Positions 44,306 to 53,331 of a stretch of DNA of 64,000 bases are shown here, in pieces; the stretch's first letter is position 1; every line of letters begins with the position of its first letter. The DNA comes from an uncultured Bacteroidota bacterium (GTDB lineage: Bacteria > Bacteroidota > Bacteroidia > Bacteroidales > P3): the NCBI GenBank assembly GCA_902775135.1, contig CACYKY010000002.1, positions 97,092 through 161,091 of the forward strand, read 5' to 3'. The position numbers and the translations under genes are program-made. The notes beneath the pieces were generated by a model, which was given only the letters and a program-made list of their open reading frames with translations, ran no database searches and was not told the DNA's origin.

Positions 44306-45610
44306 TTATTTCTTCGGGGCGCCGCCGCCGAAGTCATCGTATGCGATGCTTTCGGGTTGGACGCCGAGGGAGTCGAGCATCTTGACGACGGCGCTGCTCA
44401 TGGGGCCGGGGCCGCACATGTAGTACTCGATGTCCTCGGGGGCGGGATGGTCCTTGAGGTAGGTGTCGAGCATGACGTTGTGCACGAAGCCGGGAGTGTA
44501 CTTCACTCCGGCGGCATCGGCAGCGGGGTCGGGCCGGTCGAGGGCCAGGTGGAAGTGGAAGTTGGGGTGCGTCTTCTCGAGCTCCAGGAAGTCCTGCAGG
44601 TAGAACACCTCGTTGAGGGCGCGTGCGCCGTAGAAATAGTGCATGGGGCGGTGGGTACAGTTGAGGGTGCGGGTGAGGTGCATGATCTGTGCGCGGAGGG
44701 GAGCCATACCGGCGCCGCCGCCCACCCAGATCATCTCGTTGCCCTTGGGGTTGTCGCTCCATGTGCCGTCGACGGTTCCGCGGACGCTGAACTCGCCGTA
44801 GGGGCCGCTCATGATGACCTTGTCGCCGGGCTTCAGCGAGAAGATATAGCTCGAGGCGATGCCGGGATTGACGTTCTGGAACCCACTGCGGTCGGCCGTC
44901 AAGGGCGGTGTGGCGATACGCACGGTGAGCATGAAGACATCGCCTTCGGCGGGGTAGTTGGCCATCGAGTAGGCGCGGACGGTGGGCTCGGTGTTGACGC
45001 AGACGAGGTCGAACATCTTGGCCTTCTCCCAGGCGGGCAGGTATTCGTCGCCGATGAGCGAGCGGTCGAAGTCGCTGTACTTGATGCGGAAGGTGGGTAT
45101 CTTGATCTGTGCGTAGCTGCCGGGCACGAAGTCCATGTGCTCGCCGGCGGGCAGCTGCACCTTGAACTCCTTGATGAAGGTGGCCACGTTCTTGTTGCTC
45201 ACCACGGTGCACTCGTATTCCTTGATGCTGAGGATGCTCTCGGGGAGTTTTATACCCAGGTCTTCCTTCACCTTCACCTGGCATCCGAGTCTCCAGCCTT
45301 CCTGCTGCTGCTTGCGCGAGAAGAAGCCTTTCTCGGTGGGGAGGATGCTGCCGCCGCCCTTGACAACGCGGCACTTGCATTGGCCGCAGCTTCCTTTTCC
45401 GCCGCAGGCGGAGGGCAGGTGGATGCCCTGCTCGCCGAGGGTGCTGATAAGGGTGCCGCCGGTGGGGACGGTCAGTTCTTTGTCGTCGTTGATGGTAATC
45501 TTCACGTTGCCCTGCGGAATGAGCTTGGCGCGCAGCATGAGCAGCGCCGCCACCAAAAGCAGGATGACGACGAGGATGAGTATGATTGAGATGATAAGCG
45601 TTTGTGTCAT
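44306..45610 (-). CDS. nqrF: Na+-NQR subunit F (NADH-oxidising)
   Basis: 434 residues: N-terminal membrane helix (LIISIILILVVILLLVAALL), a plant-type [2Fe-2S] domain (ACGGKGSCGQCKCRV with the fourth Cys in GCQVKV), then a ferredoxin-reductase FAD domain (RAYSMANYPAE) and NADH-binding domain (IWVGGGAGMAPLRAQI, CGPGPMSSAV). It takes electrons from NADH into the pump. Last gene of the nqr operon, ending 15 bases from the convergent surface protein gene. Confidence 0.97.
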   Translation of the reverse strand: MTQTLIISIILILVVILLLVAALLMLRAKLIPQGNVKITINDDKELTVPTGGTLISTLGEQGIHLPSACGGKGSCGQCKCRVVKGGGSILPTEKGFFSRKQQQEGWRLGCQVKVKEDLGIKLPESILSIKEYECTVVSNKNVATFIKEFKVQLPAGEHMDFVPGSYAQIKIPTFRIKYSDFDRSLIGDEYLPAWEKAKMFDLVCVNTEPTVRAYSMANYPAEGDVFMLTVRIATPPLTADRSGFQNVNPGIASSYIFSLKPGDKVIMSGPYGEFSVRGTVDGTWSDNPKGNEMIWVGGGAGMAPLRAQIMHLTRTLNCTHRPMHYFYGARALNEVFYLQDFLELEKTHPNFHFHLALDRPDPAADAAGVKYTPGFVHNVMLDTYLKDHPAPEDIEYYMCGPGPMSSAVVKMLDSLGVQPESIAYDDFGGGAPKK

Positions 45611-45655
45611 TGTCTTCGGTATTACGTTATATCGTTATCACGTTCATTCGAGAGA

Positions 45656-46270
45656 CTATAGTTTGAAGCCCATAAAACTCATGAAAGCCAGTCCCATGAG
45701 GCCGGTGATGATGAAGGTGATGCCCACGCCGCGAAGGGCAGGGGGGATGTGGCTGTAGCGCAGTTTTTCCCTTATGGCGGCGATGGCCACAATGGCCAGG
45801 AACCAACCAATGCCGCTGCCCAAAGCAAATACCGTAGCCTCGCCGATGTTGGCGTAGCCGCGCTCCTGCATGAATAGCGAGCCCGACATGACGGCGCAGT
45901 TCACGGCGATGAGCGGCAGGAAGATGCCCAGCGAGTTGTAGAGCGCAGGGCTGAACTTCTCCACCACCATCTCTACCATCTGCACGATGGCCGCGATGAC
46001 GGCGATGAACATGATGAGGCTCAGGAAGCTGAGGTCCACCTCGGCCAGCGAGGGCGATATCCACGCCAGCGCGCCGGGAGCAAGGAAGAATTTGTTGAGC
46101 AGGTAGTTGATGGGCACGGTGATAAGCAGCACGAAGGTGACCGCAATACCGAGGCCCGCCGAGGTCTTCACAGTCTTGCTCACGGCAAGGTAGGAGCACA
46201 TGCCGAGGAAGAAGGCGAAGATCATATTGTCGACAAATATCGACTTGATGAATATGTTAATGTAGTCCAT
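45656..46270 (-). CDS. nqrE: Na+-NQR subunit E
   Basis: 204 residues, six membrane helices ([45 protein letters not shown]). It is homologous to NqrD with inverted topology; both bind an intramembrane iron centre by conserved cysteines (here in GMCSYLA and NCAVMSG). Gap of 42 bases from nqrD is filled by a repeat array. Confidence 0.97.
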   Translation of the reverse strand: MDYINIFIKSIFVDNMIFAFFLGMCSYLAVSKTVKTSAGLGIAVTFVLLITVPINYLLNKFFLAPGALAWISPSLAEVDLSFLSLIMFIAVIAAIVQMVEMVVEKFSPALYNSLGIFLPLIAVNCAVMSGSLFMQERGYANIGEATVFALGSGIGWFLAIVAIAAIREKLRYSHIPPALRGVGITFIITGLMGLAFMSFMGFKL

Positions 46271-46312
46271 GTTGCGAATGCGTTAATGTGTTAATGCGTA
46301 AATGCGTTAGTC
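46266..46312. repeat. GCGTTAATG/GTGTTAATG array between nqrD and nqrE
   Basis: Four to five 9-base units (GCGTTAATG, TGTTAATG, GCGTAAATG). Same family as the frd arrays. Confidence 0.8.
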
Positions 46313-46930
46313 TTATTGCTCGCAAAGGTCTTTGTTCTTACTGCGGTGCCACCAGATGATGAGGCCCACCAGGATGAGGGCCATGGGCGGCATGATCATC
46401 AGGCCGTTGTTCTCGTAGCCTATCTCGTAGAGGCCGAGCTTCTCCATCACGGGGTAGCCCCAGAGGGTGCCGCTGCCGAAGAGCTCGCGGACGAAACCGA
46501 GGACGATGAGGATGACGCTGTAGCCAAGTCCGTTGCCGATGCCGTCGAGCAGGGAGGGCAGGGGTTTCTGCACCATAGCGAAGGCTTCGAGGCGTCCCAT
46601 GACGATGCAGTTGGTGATGATGAGGCCTACGAAGACGGAGAGCTGCTTGCTGACGTCGTAGACGTAGGCTTTCAGCACCTGGTCAACCAGCACCACGAGG
46701 GTGGAGACGACGACGAGCTGCACGATGATGCGGATACGCGGCGGGATGGTGTTGCGGAGCAGCGAGATGATGACATTGGCAAGGGCAACGACAACAATCA
46801 CCGAGATGGCCATCACTACGGCGGGCTTGAGCTGCGCCGTCACCGCCAGGCAGGAGCATACGCCCAGCACCTGTACCAGGATGGGGTTGTTCTTGCTGAA
46901 GGGGAGTTTGATAAGGTCAAAGTTCTTCAT
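46313..46930 (-). CDS. nqrD: Na+-NQR subunit D
   Basis: 205 residues, six membrane helices; conserved cysteines in QVLGVCSCLAVTAQL and IITNCIVMGRLEAFA, the paired half of the NqrD/E iron site. Its ATG overlaps the nqrC stop by four bases. Confidence 0.97.
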   Translation of the reverse strand: MKNFDLIKLPFSKNNPILVQVLGVCSCLAVTAQLKPAVVMAISVIVVVALANVIISLLRNTIPPRIRIIVQLVVVSTLVVLVDQVLKAYVYDVSKQLSVFVGLIITNCIVMGRLEAFAMVQKPLPSLLDGIGNGLGYSVILIVLGFVRELFGSGTLWGYPVMEKLGLYEIGYENNGLMIMPPMALILVGLIIWWHRSKNKDLCEQ

Positions 46931-47547
46931 TCGGTAGCCTCCATTTCTTCAGCCGGAGTCTCCAGCGTTTCTGGGGTTTCCGGTTTGGTTAACAAATTAC
47001 TGTAGTCGTCGTAGGCTTTGGCCAGCATGGCGGTGACGCCGTTGCTGGTCATAGTGCCGCCGCTGATGGCGTCAACCTCGTAGGGGTTGCTCTTGTCGGC
47101 GTTCTTCTTCAGGTGGATGGCTTCTGTGTCCATCTTCTTGCCAATGAAGCGCTGTGCGAACTTGTCGGAGGCAATCTCGCCGCCGAGGCCCGGGGTCTCG
47201 CCCTTGTGGTCGAAGACGGCACCTACGACGGTGCTCTCGTTGTCAAGTGCCAGGTAGCCCCAGATGGGTCCCCAAAGGCCGGTGCCCTTCAGGGGCAGGA
47301 TGATGCCGCCGTCGAAGGTGTAGTAGTTGTCGGCCTCGGTGATGTGCTGGGCATAGAGTTCGTCGGCGTTGTCGCGGGTGGCGTCGATGCCGATGGTCTT
47401 CAGGATCATCTGCTTGGTTTCGGCACGCTGGTTCTTTTCCTGTGCGGGCTTGAGGCTGACGGCAACAACCGTCAGTATCAGCGCCGCCACCACGACCAGC
47501 ACGGCAGAGTAGATGAAGATATAGCTGTTGCTGAACGATTTAGCCAT
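46927..47547 (-). CDS. nqrC: Na+-NQR subunit C (FMN-binding)
   Basis: 206 residues: one N-terminal membrane helix (YIFIYSAVLVVVAALIL), then a periplasmic FMN-binding domain. The FMN attachment motif is DAISGGTMTSNGV, where threonine is covalently flavinylated by ApbE-type enzymes. Slightly shorter than homologues of about 230-260; a Glu/Pro/Thr-rich C-terminal tail (PETPETLETPAEEMEATE) follows. Its start overlaps the nqrB end by eight bases. Confidence 0.95.
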   Translation of the reverse strand: MAKSFSNSYIFIYSAVLVVVAALILTVVAVSLKPAQEKNQRAETKQMILKTIGIDATRDNADELYAQHITEADNYYTFDGGIILPLKGTGLWGPIWGYLALDNESTVVGAVFDHKGETPGLGGEIASDKFAQRFIGKKMDTEAIHLKKNADKSNPYEVDAISGGTMTSNGVTAMLAKAYDDYSNLLTKPETPETLETPAEEMEATE

Positions 47548-48694
47548 TGTTCACCTCCTTTCTGGTTGCTCTAGAAGCTCTAGCTTTGATATTCCTGGCC
47601 ACCACGCAATGGTCAATCAGCGGGGCCATGCAGTTCATGAAGAGGATGCTGAGCATCATGCCCTCGGGGTAGGCGGGGTTGCAGACGCGCAGCAGCACGG
47701 CGAAGGCGCCGATGAGCAGGCCGTAGATCCACTTGCCGGCGTTTGTCTGCGCGGCGGTGACGGGGTCGGTGGCCATGAAGACGGCGCCGAAGGCGAAGCC
47801 GCCCATCAGGAAGTGGTAGTAGAACGGCAGCTGCATATAGTCGTTATATCCGATGGCGTTGAAGAGCAGGCCCATCAGGCCGCCGCCGAGGAAGACACTC
47901 AGTATGATACGCCAGGAGGCGATGCCGGTGAAGAGCAGCAGCATGGCGCCCAGCGCGATGGCGATGACGGAGGTCTCGCAGGTGGAGCCGGGGATGGTGC
48001 CGATGAGCATGTCGAGGGCCGAAGCCGAAGGGTGAGCGCCAGCGGCCAGCTCGCCCATGGGGGTGGCGCCGGCAATGGCGTCGCTGCCCCAGAGGTCGGC
48101 GGCAATCCACACCTTGTCGCCACTCATGTGGGTGGGGTAGGCGAAGAAGAGGAAGGCGCGCGCCACAAGGGCGGGGTTGAGGAAGTTCATGCCGCTGCCG
48201 CCGAAGACCTCCTTGCCGATGATGACGGCAAAGGCCACAGCCAGCGCCACCTGCCACAACGGCGTGGTGACGGGCACAATCATCGGTATCAGCAGGCCTG
48301 TGGCCAGGTAACCCTCGTTCACCTCATGTCCGCGGTATTGCGCAAAGGCGAATTCGATGAAAAGTCCAACCACATAGCTCACCACAATCAGGGGCAGCAT
48401 GCGGAGGAATCCGAACCACCACATGTAGAGCCAATGCCAGTCGGCACCGGTGCTCATGGCCGTCTGGTAGCCGATGTTCCACATGCCGAAAAGCAGGGCG
48501 GGGACAAGGGCGATGACCACCATGATGATGCTTCGCTTCATGTCGACGGCATCGCGGATGTGGCTGCCCTTCCGGGTGACGGCCTTGGGGGTGAAGGCAA
48601 AGGTGTGGAAGGCCTCGTAGGTGCTTCCCAGCCAGCTCCATTTGCCTTTGGGTTCAATCTTCTCGAACCAGTCGGATAACCATTTGAAGTTCAT
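47540..48694 (-). CDS. nqrB: Na+-NQR subunit B (membrane, FMN and riboflavin)
   Basis: 384 residues, about ten membrane helices, carrying the second covalent FMN on threonine in AIAGATPMGELAAG. The conserved start region KWSWLGSTYEAFHTFAFTP and EVFGGSGMNFLNPALVARA are typical. Overlaps nqrA by four bases. Confidence 0.97.
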   Translation of the reverse strand: MNFKWLSDWFEKIEPKGKWSWLGSTYEAFHTFAFTPKAVTRKGSHIRDAVDMKRSIIMVVIALVPALLFGMWNIGYQTAMSTGADWHWLYMWWFGFLRMLPLIVVSYVVGLFIEFAFAQYRGHEVNEGYLATGLLIPMIVPVTTPLWQVALAVAFAVIIGKEVFGGSGMNFLNPALVARAFLFFAYPTHMSGDKVWIAADLWGSDAIAGATPMGELAAGAHPSASALDMLIGTIPGSTCETSVIAIALGAMLLLFTGIASWRIILSVFLGGGLMGLLFNAIGYNDYMQLPFYYHFLMGGFAFGAVFMATDPVTAAQTNAGKWIYGLLIGAFAVLLRVCNPAYPEGMMLSILFMNCMAPLIDHCVVARNIKARASRATRKEVNNG

Positions 48695-50013
48695 ATCGCC
48701 TCCTTTCTGAGGACCTCGAGGGCCTCGCGGATAATGGTTTGTATTTCAGTCTTGGAGGGGTCGATGAACTCGCAGAGGGCGAAGTCTTCGGGCTCCACCT
48801 CGTAGATGCCCAGCTGCTCCTGCAGCTCCACATCGCCCACGATACAGGCCTTGATGAGCTGCAGGGGGTAGATGTCGAAGGGGAAGACACGCTCGAAACT
48901 GCCGGTGAAGAGGAAGGGGCGCACCGATCCGTGGAGGTTGGTGTTGAAGGAATAGGTGGGCTTGACGGGCATCAGGGACTCCAAGGCCTTGAAGGGGGCC
49001 ATCAGGCCGCTGAGGAAGGTCTTGCTGAAGCTGAATTTGTTCAATCCCGGCATAATCCATCCCATGAACTCGTATTGGTCGCCCTCCTCGATGAAGGTGA
49101 GCTGGTGGTCGTACATGCCGAGGAATCCGTCGGCCTCTATGGCGCTGCCGCTGAGGACGCTGCCGGAGATGATGCGGGTGGCGTGGGAAGTGCTGTGAGG
49201 GGCTATCTCGGGGTAGTTGGGCGACATCAGTTGCACTTCGGCAATGCGTCTGATGCTGGTGCCGCAGAGCACACGGTAGTACTTGGAACACTTGGCGGCG
49301 GGACCACCTACGGCAATGACGCGCTCGGGACGGTATTCGCCAGTGAGGCACCAGCGGCCAATGTTGGCCACATCCTGTGCGTTTACGGTCCATACGTATT
49401 CTCCTTTGTTCAGCGGGCTGATGGCGGCAATCTGCGTGCCCACGTTTCCGGCAGGGTGGGGTCCTTGGGCATGCACGGTGTGCACCTCGGCCCATTGGCC
49501 AAGGGCCGCGATACCGGCCTCGAACTCATGCTCTCTGCCTTTCAGGACAAAGGCAATGTCCGGTGCCAAAGGGTTGGTGTCGCGCATGCTCACAAAGATG
49601 CCCTTGGGCTTGTGGTCGGGGTCGGCGATGGCGCCGAAGGGACGCTCCTTGATCATCCACCATACGGGGGCTTCGGGAGTCAAGCCGGGATTCTCTGTCT
49701 TTGCGGATTTGACAGCGCTGTCGGCTTCTACCACCACTTCCATCAGTTTGCGTTTCTCGCCGCGGACAATGGCCGATACCTTGCCGCTGACGGGCGAGGG
49801 GAGGGTGAGCCTCGGGTCGCGCTTGTCTTCCACAAGTGGCTGTCCGGCAAACACTTCGTCGCCTTCGCCCACAAGTAGGCGCGGGGTGAAACCCACCACA
49901 TCGGGCGGCTTCACGGCGAAGCGTTCCTCGCTCCTCATGTCAACGACAAACCTCTCGGCGTCGCCGCCGAGAGGAATGTCGAGTCCTTTCTTTATTGTTA
50001 TTGTATGATTCAT
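48691..50013 (-). CDS. nqrA: Na+-NQR subunit A
   Basis: 440 residues, soluble cytoplasmic subunit near the quinone site. Start TITIKKGLDIPLGGDAER and the biotinyl-lipoyl-like region (PRLLVGEGDEVFAGQPLVED, then SPVSGKVSAIVRGEKR) are canonical. The start is seven bases after the aspA stop, so aspA and nqrABCDEF look like one operon. Confidence 0.97.
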   Translation of the reverse strand: MNHTITIKKGLDIPLGGDAERFVVDMRSEERFAVKPPDVVGFTPRLLVGEGDEVFAGQPLVEDKRDPRLTLPSPVSGKVSAIVRGEKRKLMEVVVEADSAVKSAKTENPGLTPEAPVWWMIKERPFGAIADPDHKPKGIFVSMRDTNPLAPDIAFVLKGREHEFEAGIAALGQWAEVHTVHAQGPHPAGNVGTQIAAISPLNKGEYVWTVNAQDVANIGRWCLTGEYRPERVIAVGGPAAKCSKYYRVLCGTSIRRIAEVQLMSPNYPEIAPHSTSHATRIISGSVLSGSAIEADGFLGMYDHQLTFIEEGDQYEFMGWIMPGLNKFSFSKTFLSGLMAPFKALESLMPVKPTYSFNTNLHGSVRPFLFTGSFERVFPFDIYPLQLIKACIVGDVELQEQLGIYEVEPEDFALCEFIDPSKTEIQTIIREALEVLRKEAI

Positions 50014-50020
50014 AAGGTTA

Positions 50021-51436
50021 TCATAACTTCAATTCCACGGGTTGCAGCATGTTCTCCGGCTTCAGGATTTCGTCCAGCTGCTCTTTGGTGAGGAGCTTGT
50101 GCTCCAGCACCAGTTCGTAGACACCGCGGCCGGTTTCGGAGGCTTCCTTGGCAATCTTCGTACTCTGCTTGTAACCGATGATGGGGTTGAGCATGGTGAC
50201 GATGCCGATGGAGTGCTCCACAAGCTGGCGGCAGCGCTCCTCGTTGGCGCGAATGCCGTCGATGCAGAGGGTGCGGAGGGTGTCGAAACCGTTCTCCAGC
50301 AGATGGATGCTCTCAAAGAGGGTGTAGGCAATGACGGGCTCCATGACGTTGAGCTCCAGCTGGCCGTTGTCGCTGGCGAGGCTGATGGTCATGTCGTTGC
50401 CGATAACGCGATAGCACACCTGGTTCATCACCTCGGGGATAACGGGGTTCACCTTGCCGGGCATGATGCTCGAACCGGGCTGGCGCTCAGGCAGGTGGAT
50501 CTCGTTCAGGCCGCAGCGGGGACCGCTGGAGAGAAGGCGCAGGTCGTTGCAGATCTTGTTGGTCTTTATGGCCAAACGCTTCATGGCGGCGCTGTAGGCG
50601 AGCATGCAGGTGGTGGCGCTGGTGGCTTCAATGAGGTTGTCGGCAAGGGTGATGTTCCAGCCGGTAATCTTGCGTAGGGCTTGGATGCAAGCCTCGCTGT
50701 AGCCGGGCTTCGAGCAGATACCGGTACCGATGGCGGTGGCACCCATATTGACGATGAGGAATTCGTCGGCGGTGGTGCGCAGGTTCTTGTATTCGCCACG
50801 CAGCGAGTCGGCAAAGGCGCCGAAGGTCTGTCCCAGGGTCATGGGCACAGCGTCCTGCAGCTGGGTGCGACCCATCTTGATGACGTGGGCGAATTCCTGA
50901 CTCTTCTTGTCGAGGGCCTCGATGAGCTGCTCCATGTGGGGCATGAAGGCGAGGTGCTCCAGGGCAAGGGCCATGTGGATGGCGCAGGGATAGGCGTCGT
51001 TGGTGCTCTGGCTGGCATTGACCACATCGTTGGGCGAGCAGTACTCGTACTGGCCACGCTGGTAGCCCATGTGCTCCAAGGCCAGGTTGGCAATGACTTC
51101 GTTGGCAGCCATGTTGGTGCTCGTACCGGCACCACCCTGGATCATGTCGATGGGGAACTGGTCGTGATGCTTGCCGGCAATCAGCTGGTCGCAAGCCCAT
51201 ATAACGGCTTCGCCCTGCTTCTCGGTGATCATGCCAACCTGCATGTTGGCAATGGCGGCAGCCTTCTTGGTCATGGCCATGCCGATGATGAATTTGGGAT
51301 AGGAAGAGAGGAGGTGGCCGCTGATGTGGAAGTTCTCCATTGCGCGGGTCGTCTGTACACCATATAATGCATCTTCAGGAACCTGCTTGGCACCCAGAAG
51401 GTCGCTTTCCGTACGGAAATTTTCTTTTTTAGTCAT
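50021..51436 (-). CDS. aspA: aspartate ammonia-lyase
   Basis: 471 residues of the fumarase/aspartase superfamily. The start TESDLLGAKQVPEDALYG, the GAGTSTNMAANEV and ASQSTNDAYP blocks, and the signature GSSIMPGKVNPVIPEVMNQ favour aspartase over class II fumarase (which shows an E-x-D-x-MGEV start). It makes fumarate and ammonia from aspartate. Fumarate is the electron acceptor for FrdCAB, and free ammonia is what the altered NadE would need. The promoter is clear. Confidence 0.92.
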   Translation of the reverse strand: MTKKENFRTESDLLGAKQVPEDALYGVQTTRAMENFHISGHLLSSYPKFIIGMAMTKKAAAIANMQVGMITEKQGEAVIWACDQLIAGKHHDQFPIDMIQGGAGTSTNMAANEVIANLALEHMGYQRGQYEYCSPNDVVNASQSTNDAYPCAIHMALALEHLAFMPHMEQLIEALDKKSQEFAHVIKMGRTQLQDAVPMTLGQTFGAFADSLRGEYKNLRTTADEFLIVNMGATAIGTGICSKPGYSEACIQALRKITGWNITLADNLIEATSATTCMLAYSAAMKRLAIKTNKICNDLRLLSSGPRCGLNEIHLPERQPGSSIMPGKVNPVIPEVMNQVCYRVIGNDMTISLASDNGQLELNVMEPVIAYTLFESIHLLENGFDTLRTLCIDGIRANEERCRQLVEHSIGIVTMLNPIIGYKQSTKIAKEASETGRGVYELVLEHKLLTKEQLDEILKPENMLQPVELKL

Positions 51437-51842
51437 ATTGTTTAGTATTTTATTTGTTTATTTTTCAATATTTTAATCCACTCTGCACCCTCACCTTTCC
51501 GACAACAAAAGTACGAAAAAAATATAATGTGGCAAATTTTTTCGTAACTTTTTTATCGAAATAATTACAAGTGGTTGATATTTGCATTGTTATATACGAA
51601 AATTTTTTTTCAACAATCTCTTTCCCATCATGTTTTTCCCCTCTTTTCTCCATCCCCTCCTTCCCCCCGACGAGAAGAGGGGTGGGGGAGGGCATTCCGC
51701 TCCTTGGTGTTGAAGCCGGGGTGCGCCCGGAATAACCCCTTTCGGGGCATCGCGGAAATATTTTTTTTGGCGCTATGCAATAAATGTCTGGGATGGGCGT
51801 TATAAAATATGTTTTATTAATATAAACATATAGAACTACCGA
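51437..51842. other. divergent intergenic region, about 400 bases
   Basis: AT-rich. It holds the aspA promoter, a GC-rich stretch near 51660-51760 with CCCGGAATAACCCCTTTCGG (a short imperfect hairpin around CCCC...GGGG), and GTTATAAAATAT at 51800 as a possible -10 for the plus-strand gene. No gene seen. Confidence 0.7.
51506..51536 (-). promoter_or_regulatory. consensus promoter of aspA-nqrABCDEF
   Basis: Minus-strand -7 TACTTTTG (51506-51513) and -33 TTTG (51533-51536), 19-base spacer; the context CGTACTTTTG is typical of Bacteroidales. Leader of about 65 bases. Confidence 0.8.
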
Positions 51843-53309
51843 ATGAATACCTATCGACCGCTGAACCGTTTTGCCATCTTTTGTGTGCTGATGCTTGTGG
51901 TGTTGTCCGCTGTGGGACAGACCAATGTGACGATACGGGGCAGGGTGGCGGACGGCGCCGGGAAGCATGTGAGGCTCGGTGGCTACAGCGACATGCTGAC
52001 CCAAAAGGAGGTGGCGCTGGACAGCGCGGTGGCCGGCAACGACGGCTCTTTCCAATTGCATTGCTACGCTAACTATCCGCGTCTGGTGTTCGTCGAGATT
52101 GAATGCTACAGCCAGTCGTTCTACATCGAGCCCGGAAAGGTCTACGAGGTGGTGGTGCCCGAATTCGACTGGGACCTCAACGAGAAGAAGAACATCTACC
52201 TCGATCCCGTGGCCCTGCCGCTCCTCTTCCAGAATATCGACAGCACGGATCTGAACCTCCGTATCATGCGCTACGAGGCAACGGTGGACAGCTTCCTGTC
52301 GGCCAACCGCGAACGGGTGGACTTCCGCTTCCGCCCCGACCGCCGTGTTTTCAAAGAGCTTAAGGCATTGGTGAAGAAGCGTTTCGCCATCAACGACGAG
52401 ATGGTTTTCTTCTTCGACCGCTATGTGCAGTACTCCCTACTCGAGATGGCGTTGGCCATGAGGATGGAGAGCCGCACCAAGCTGGCGGCCAACTATGTCG
52501 AACCCATACGCTACTACGACGAGAGCTACATGCGCTTCTTCATCGAGCTGTTCTCCCATGTCATCAGTGGCGGCACCAAGAAGGTGGCGCAGTGGAAGAT
52601 GGCCGAATGGGTGAAGCGGGGCGACGCCGCAGGTTGGCTCGACACCCTGGGTCTCGACCCCCTGCTCCAGAACGAGCAGGTGCGCGAGCTGGCAGCACTC
52701 GTGGCGCTGAAGGAGATGTTCTACGACAAGGCCTACGACCGCCAAGGGGTGAGGCTCACAACCGAGCATCTGCGCGACGCCTCCAAGTTCGACGACCACC
52801 GCGTGCTGGCCGAACGCCTCCTCGAGAGTTTCGACAGGCACGAGAATGCCCGCGAGCCCAAAGGGTTCTCGCTGCCCGATGTCGAGCGGAAGATGAGGAG
52901 CCTCGACGAGTGGAAGGGCAAATGGGTCTACCTCAGTTTTGTGCGTGTCGGCGACCCCCATTCCATCAAGGAACTGGAGACAATGGCCCACTTCCGCGAC
53001 ACGGTCTACAAGTCCTGGCCCGATGTGGTGTTCGTCACCGTCGCCTGCGACCGCGAATTCCAGAAGATGTACCACCTGCTGAAAAACAGCAAGAAAGGGG
53101 CACGCTACAATTGGACCTGGCTCCACTTCGACGGCGACTACCGCCTGCTCGAGCGCTTCGGGGTGACAAGCTACCCCACCTTCGTACTCCTCAACCCCGA
53201 AGGAAAACAAGTCTACGACTACACCCCCGCCCCCGCCAGCGGCATCCTGCTGCGCGGCCCCTGGGTGAAGGAGGAGGACAAGCGCGACTGGGGAACCTAT
53301 AAGTTTTGA
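51843..53309 (+). CDS. secreted thioredoxin-fold protein without redox cysteines
   Basis: 488 residues, signal peptide FAIFCVLMLVVLSAVGQ. N-terminal beta domain (TIRGRVADGAGKHVRLGG) like the DUF4369-type domain that often precedes TlpA domains in Bacteroidota; a helical middle (about 120-320); C-terminal TlpA-like thioredoxin fold (about 345-475: WKGKWVYLSFVRVGDPHSI, cis-Pro loop GVTSYPTFVLLNPEGK). The CxxC of the active site is replaced by RVGDPHS, so it cannot act as a thiol redox enzyme; a binding or chaperone role is possible. First gene of a run reaching folC with gaps of 22, 13 and 33 bases. Confidence 0.82.
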   Translation: MNTYRPLNRFAIFCVLMLVVLSAVGQTNVTIRGRVADGAGKHVRLGGYSDMLTQKEVALDSAVAGNDGSFQLHCYANYPRLVFVEIECYSQSFYIEPGKVYEVVVPEFDWDLNEKKNIYLDPVALPLLFQNIDSTDLNLRIMRYEATVDSFLSANRERVDFRFRPDRRVFKELKALVKKRFAINDEMVFFFDRYVQYSLLEMALAMRMESRTKLAANYVEPIRYYDESYMRFFIELFSHVISGGTKKVAQWKMAEWVKRGDAAGWLDTLGLDPLLQNEQVRELAALVALKEMFYDKAYDRQGVRLTTEHLRDASKFDDHRVLAERLLESFDRHENAREPKGFSLPDVERKMRSLDEWKGKWVYLSFVRVGDPHSIKELETMAHFRDTVYKSWPDVVFVTVACDREFQKMYHLLKNSKKGARYNWTWLHFDGDYRLLERFGVTSYPTFVLLNPEGKQVYDYTPAPASGILLRGPWVKEEDKRDWGTYKF

Positions 53310-53331
53310 ATAACACATAGAAGATAGAAAT

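Noticed and set aside
50021..51436. Class II fumarase (fumC)
   Set aside because: Same superfamily, but the N-terminus (TESDLLGAKQVPEDALYG) and GSSIMPGKVNPVIPEV fit aspartase better.
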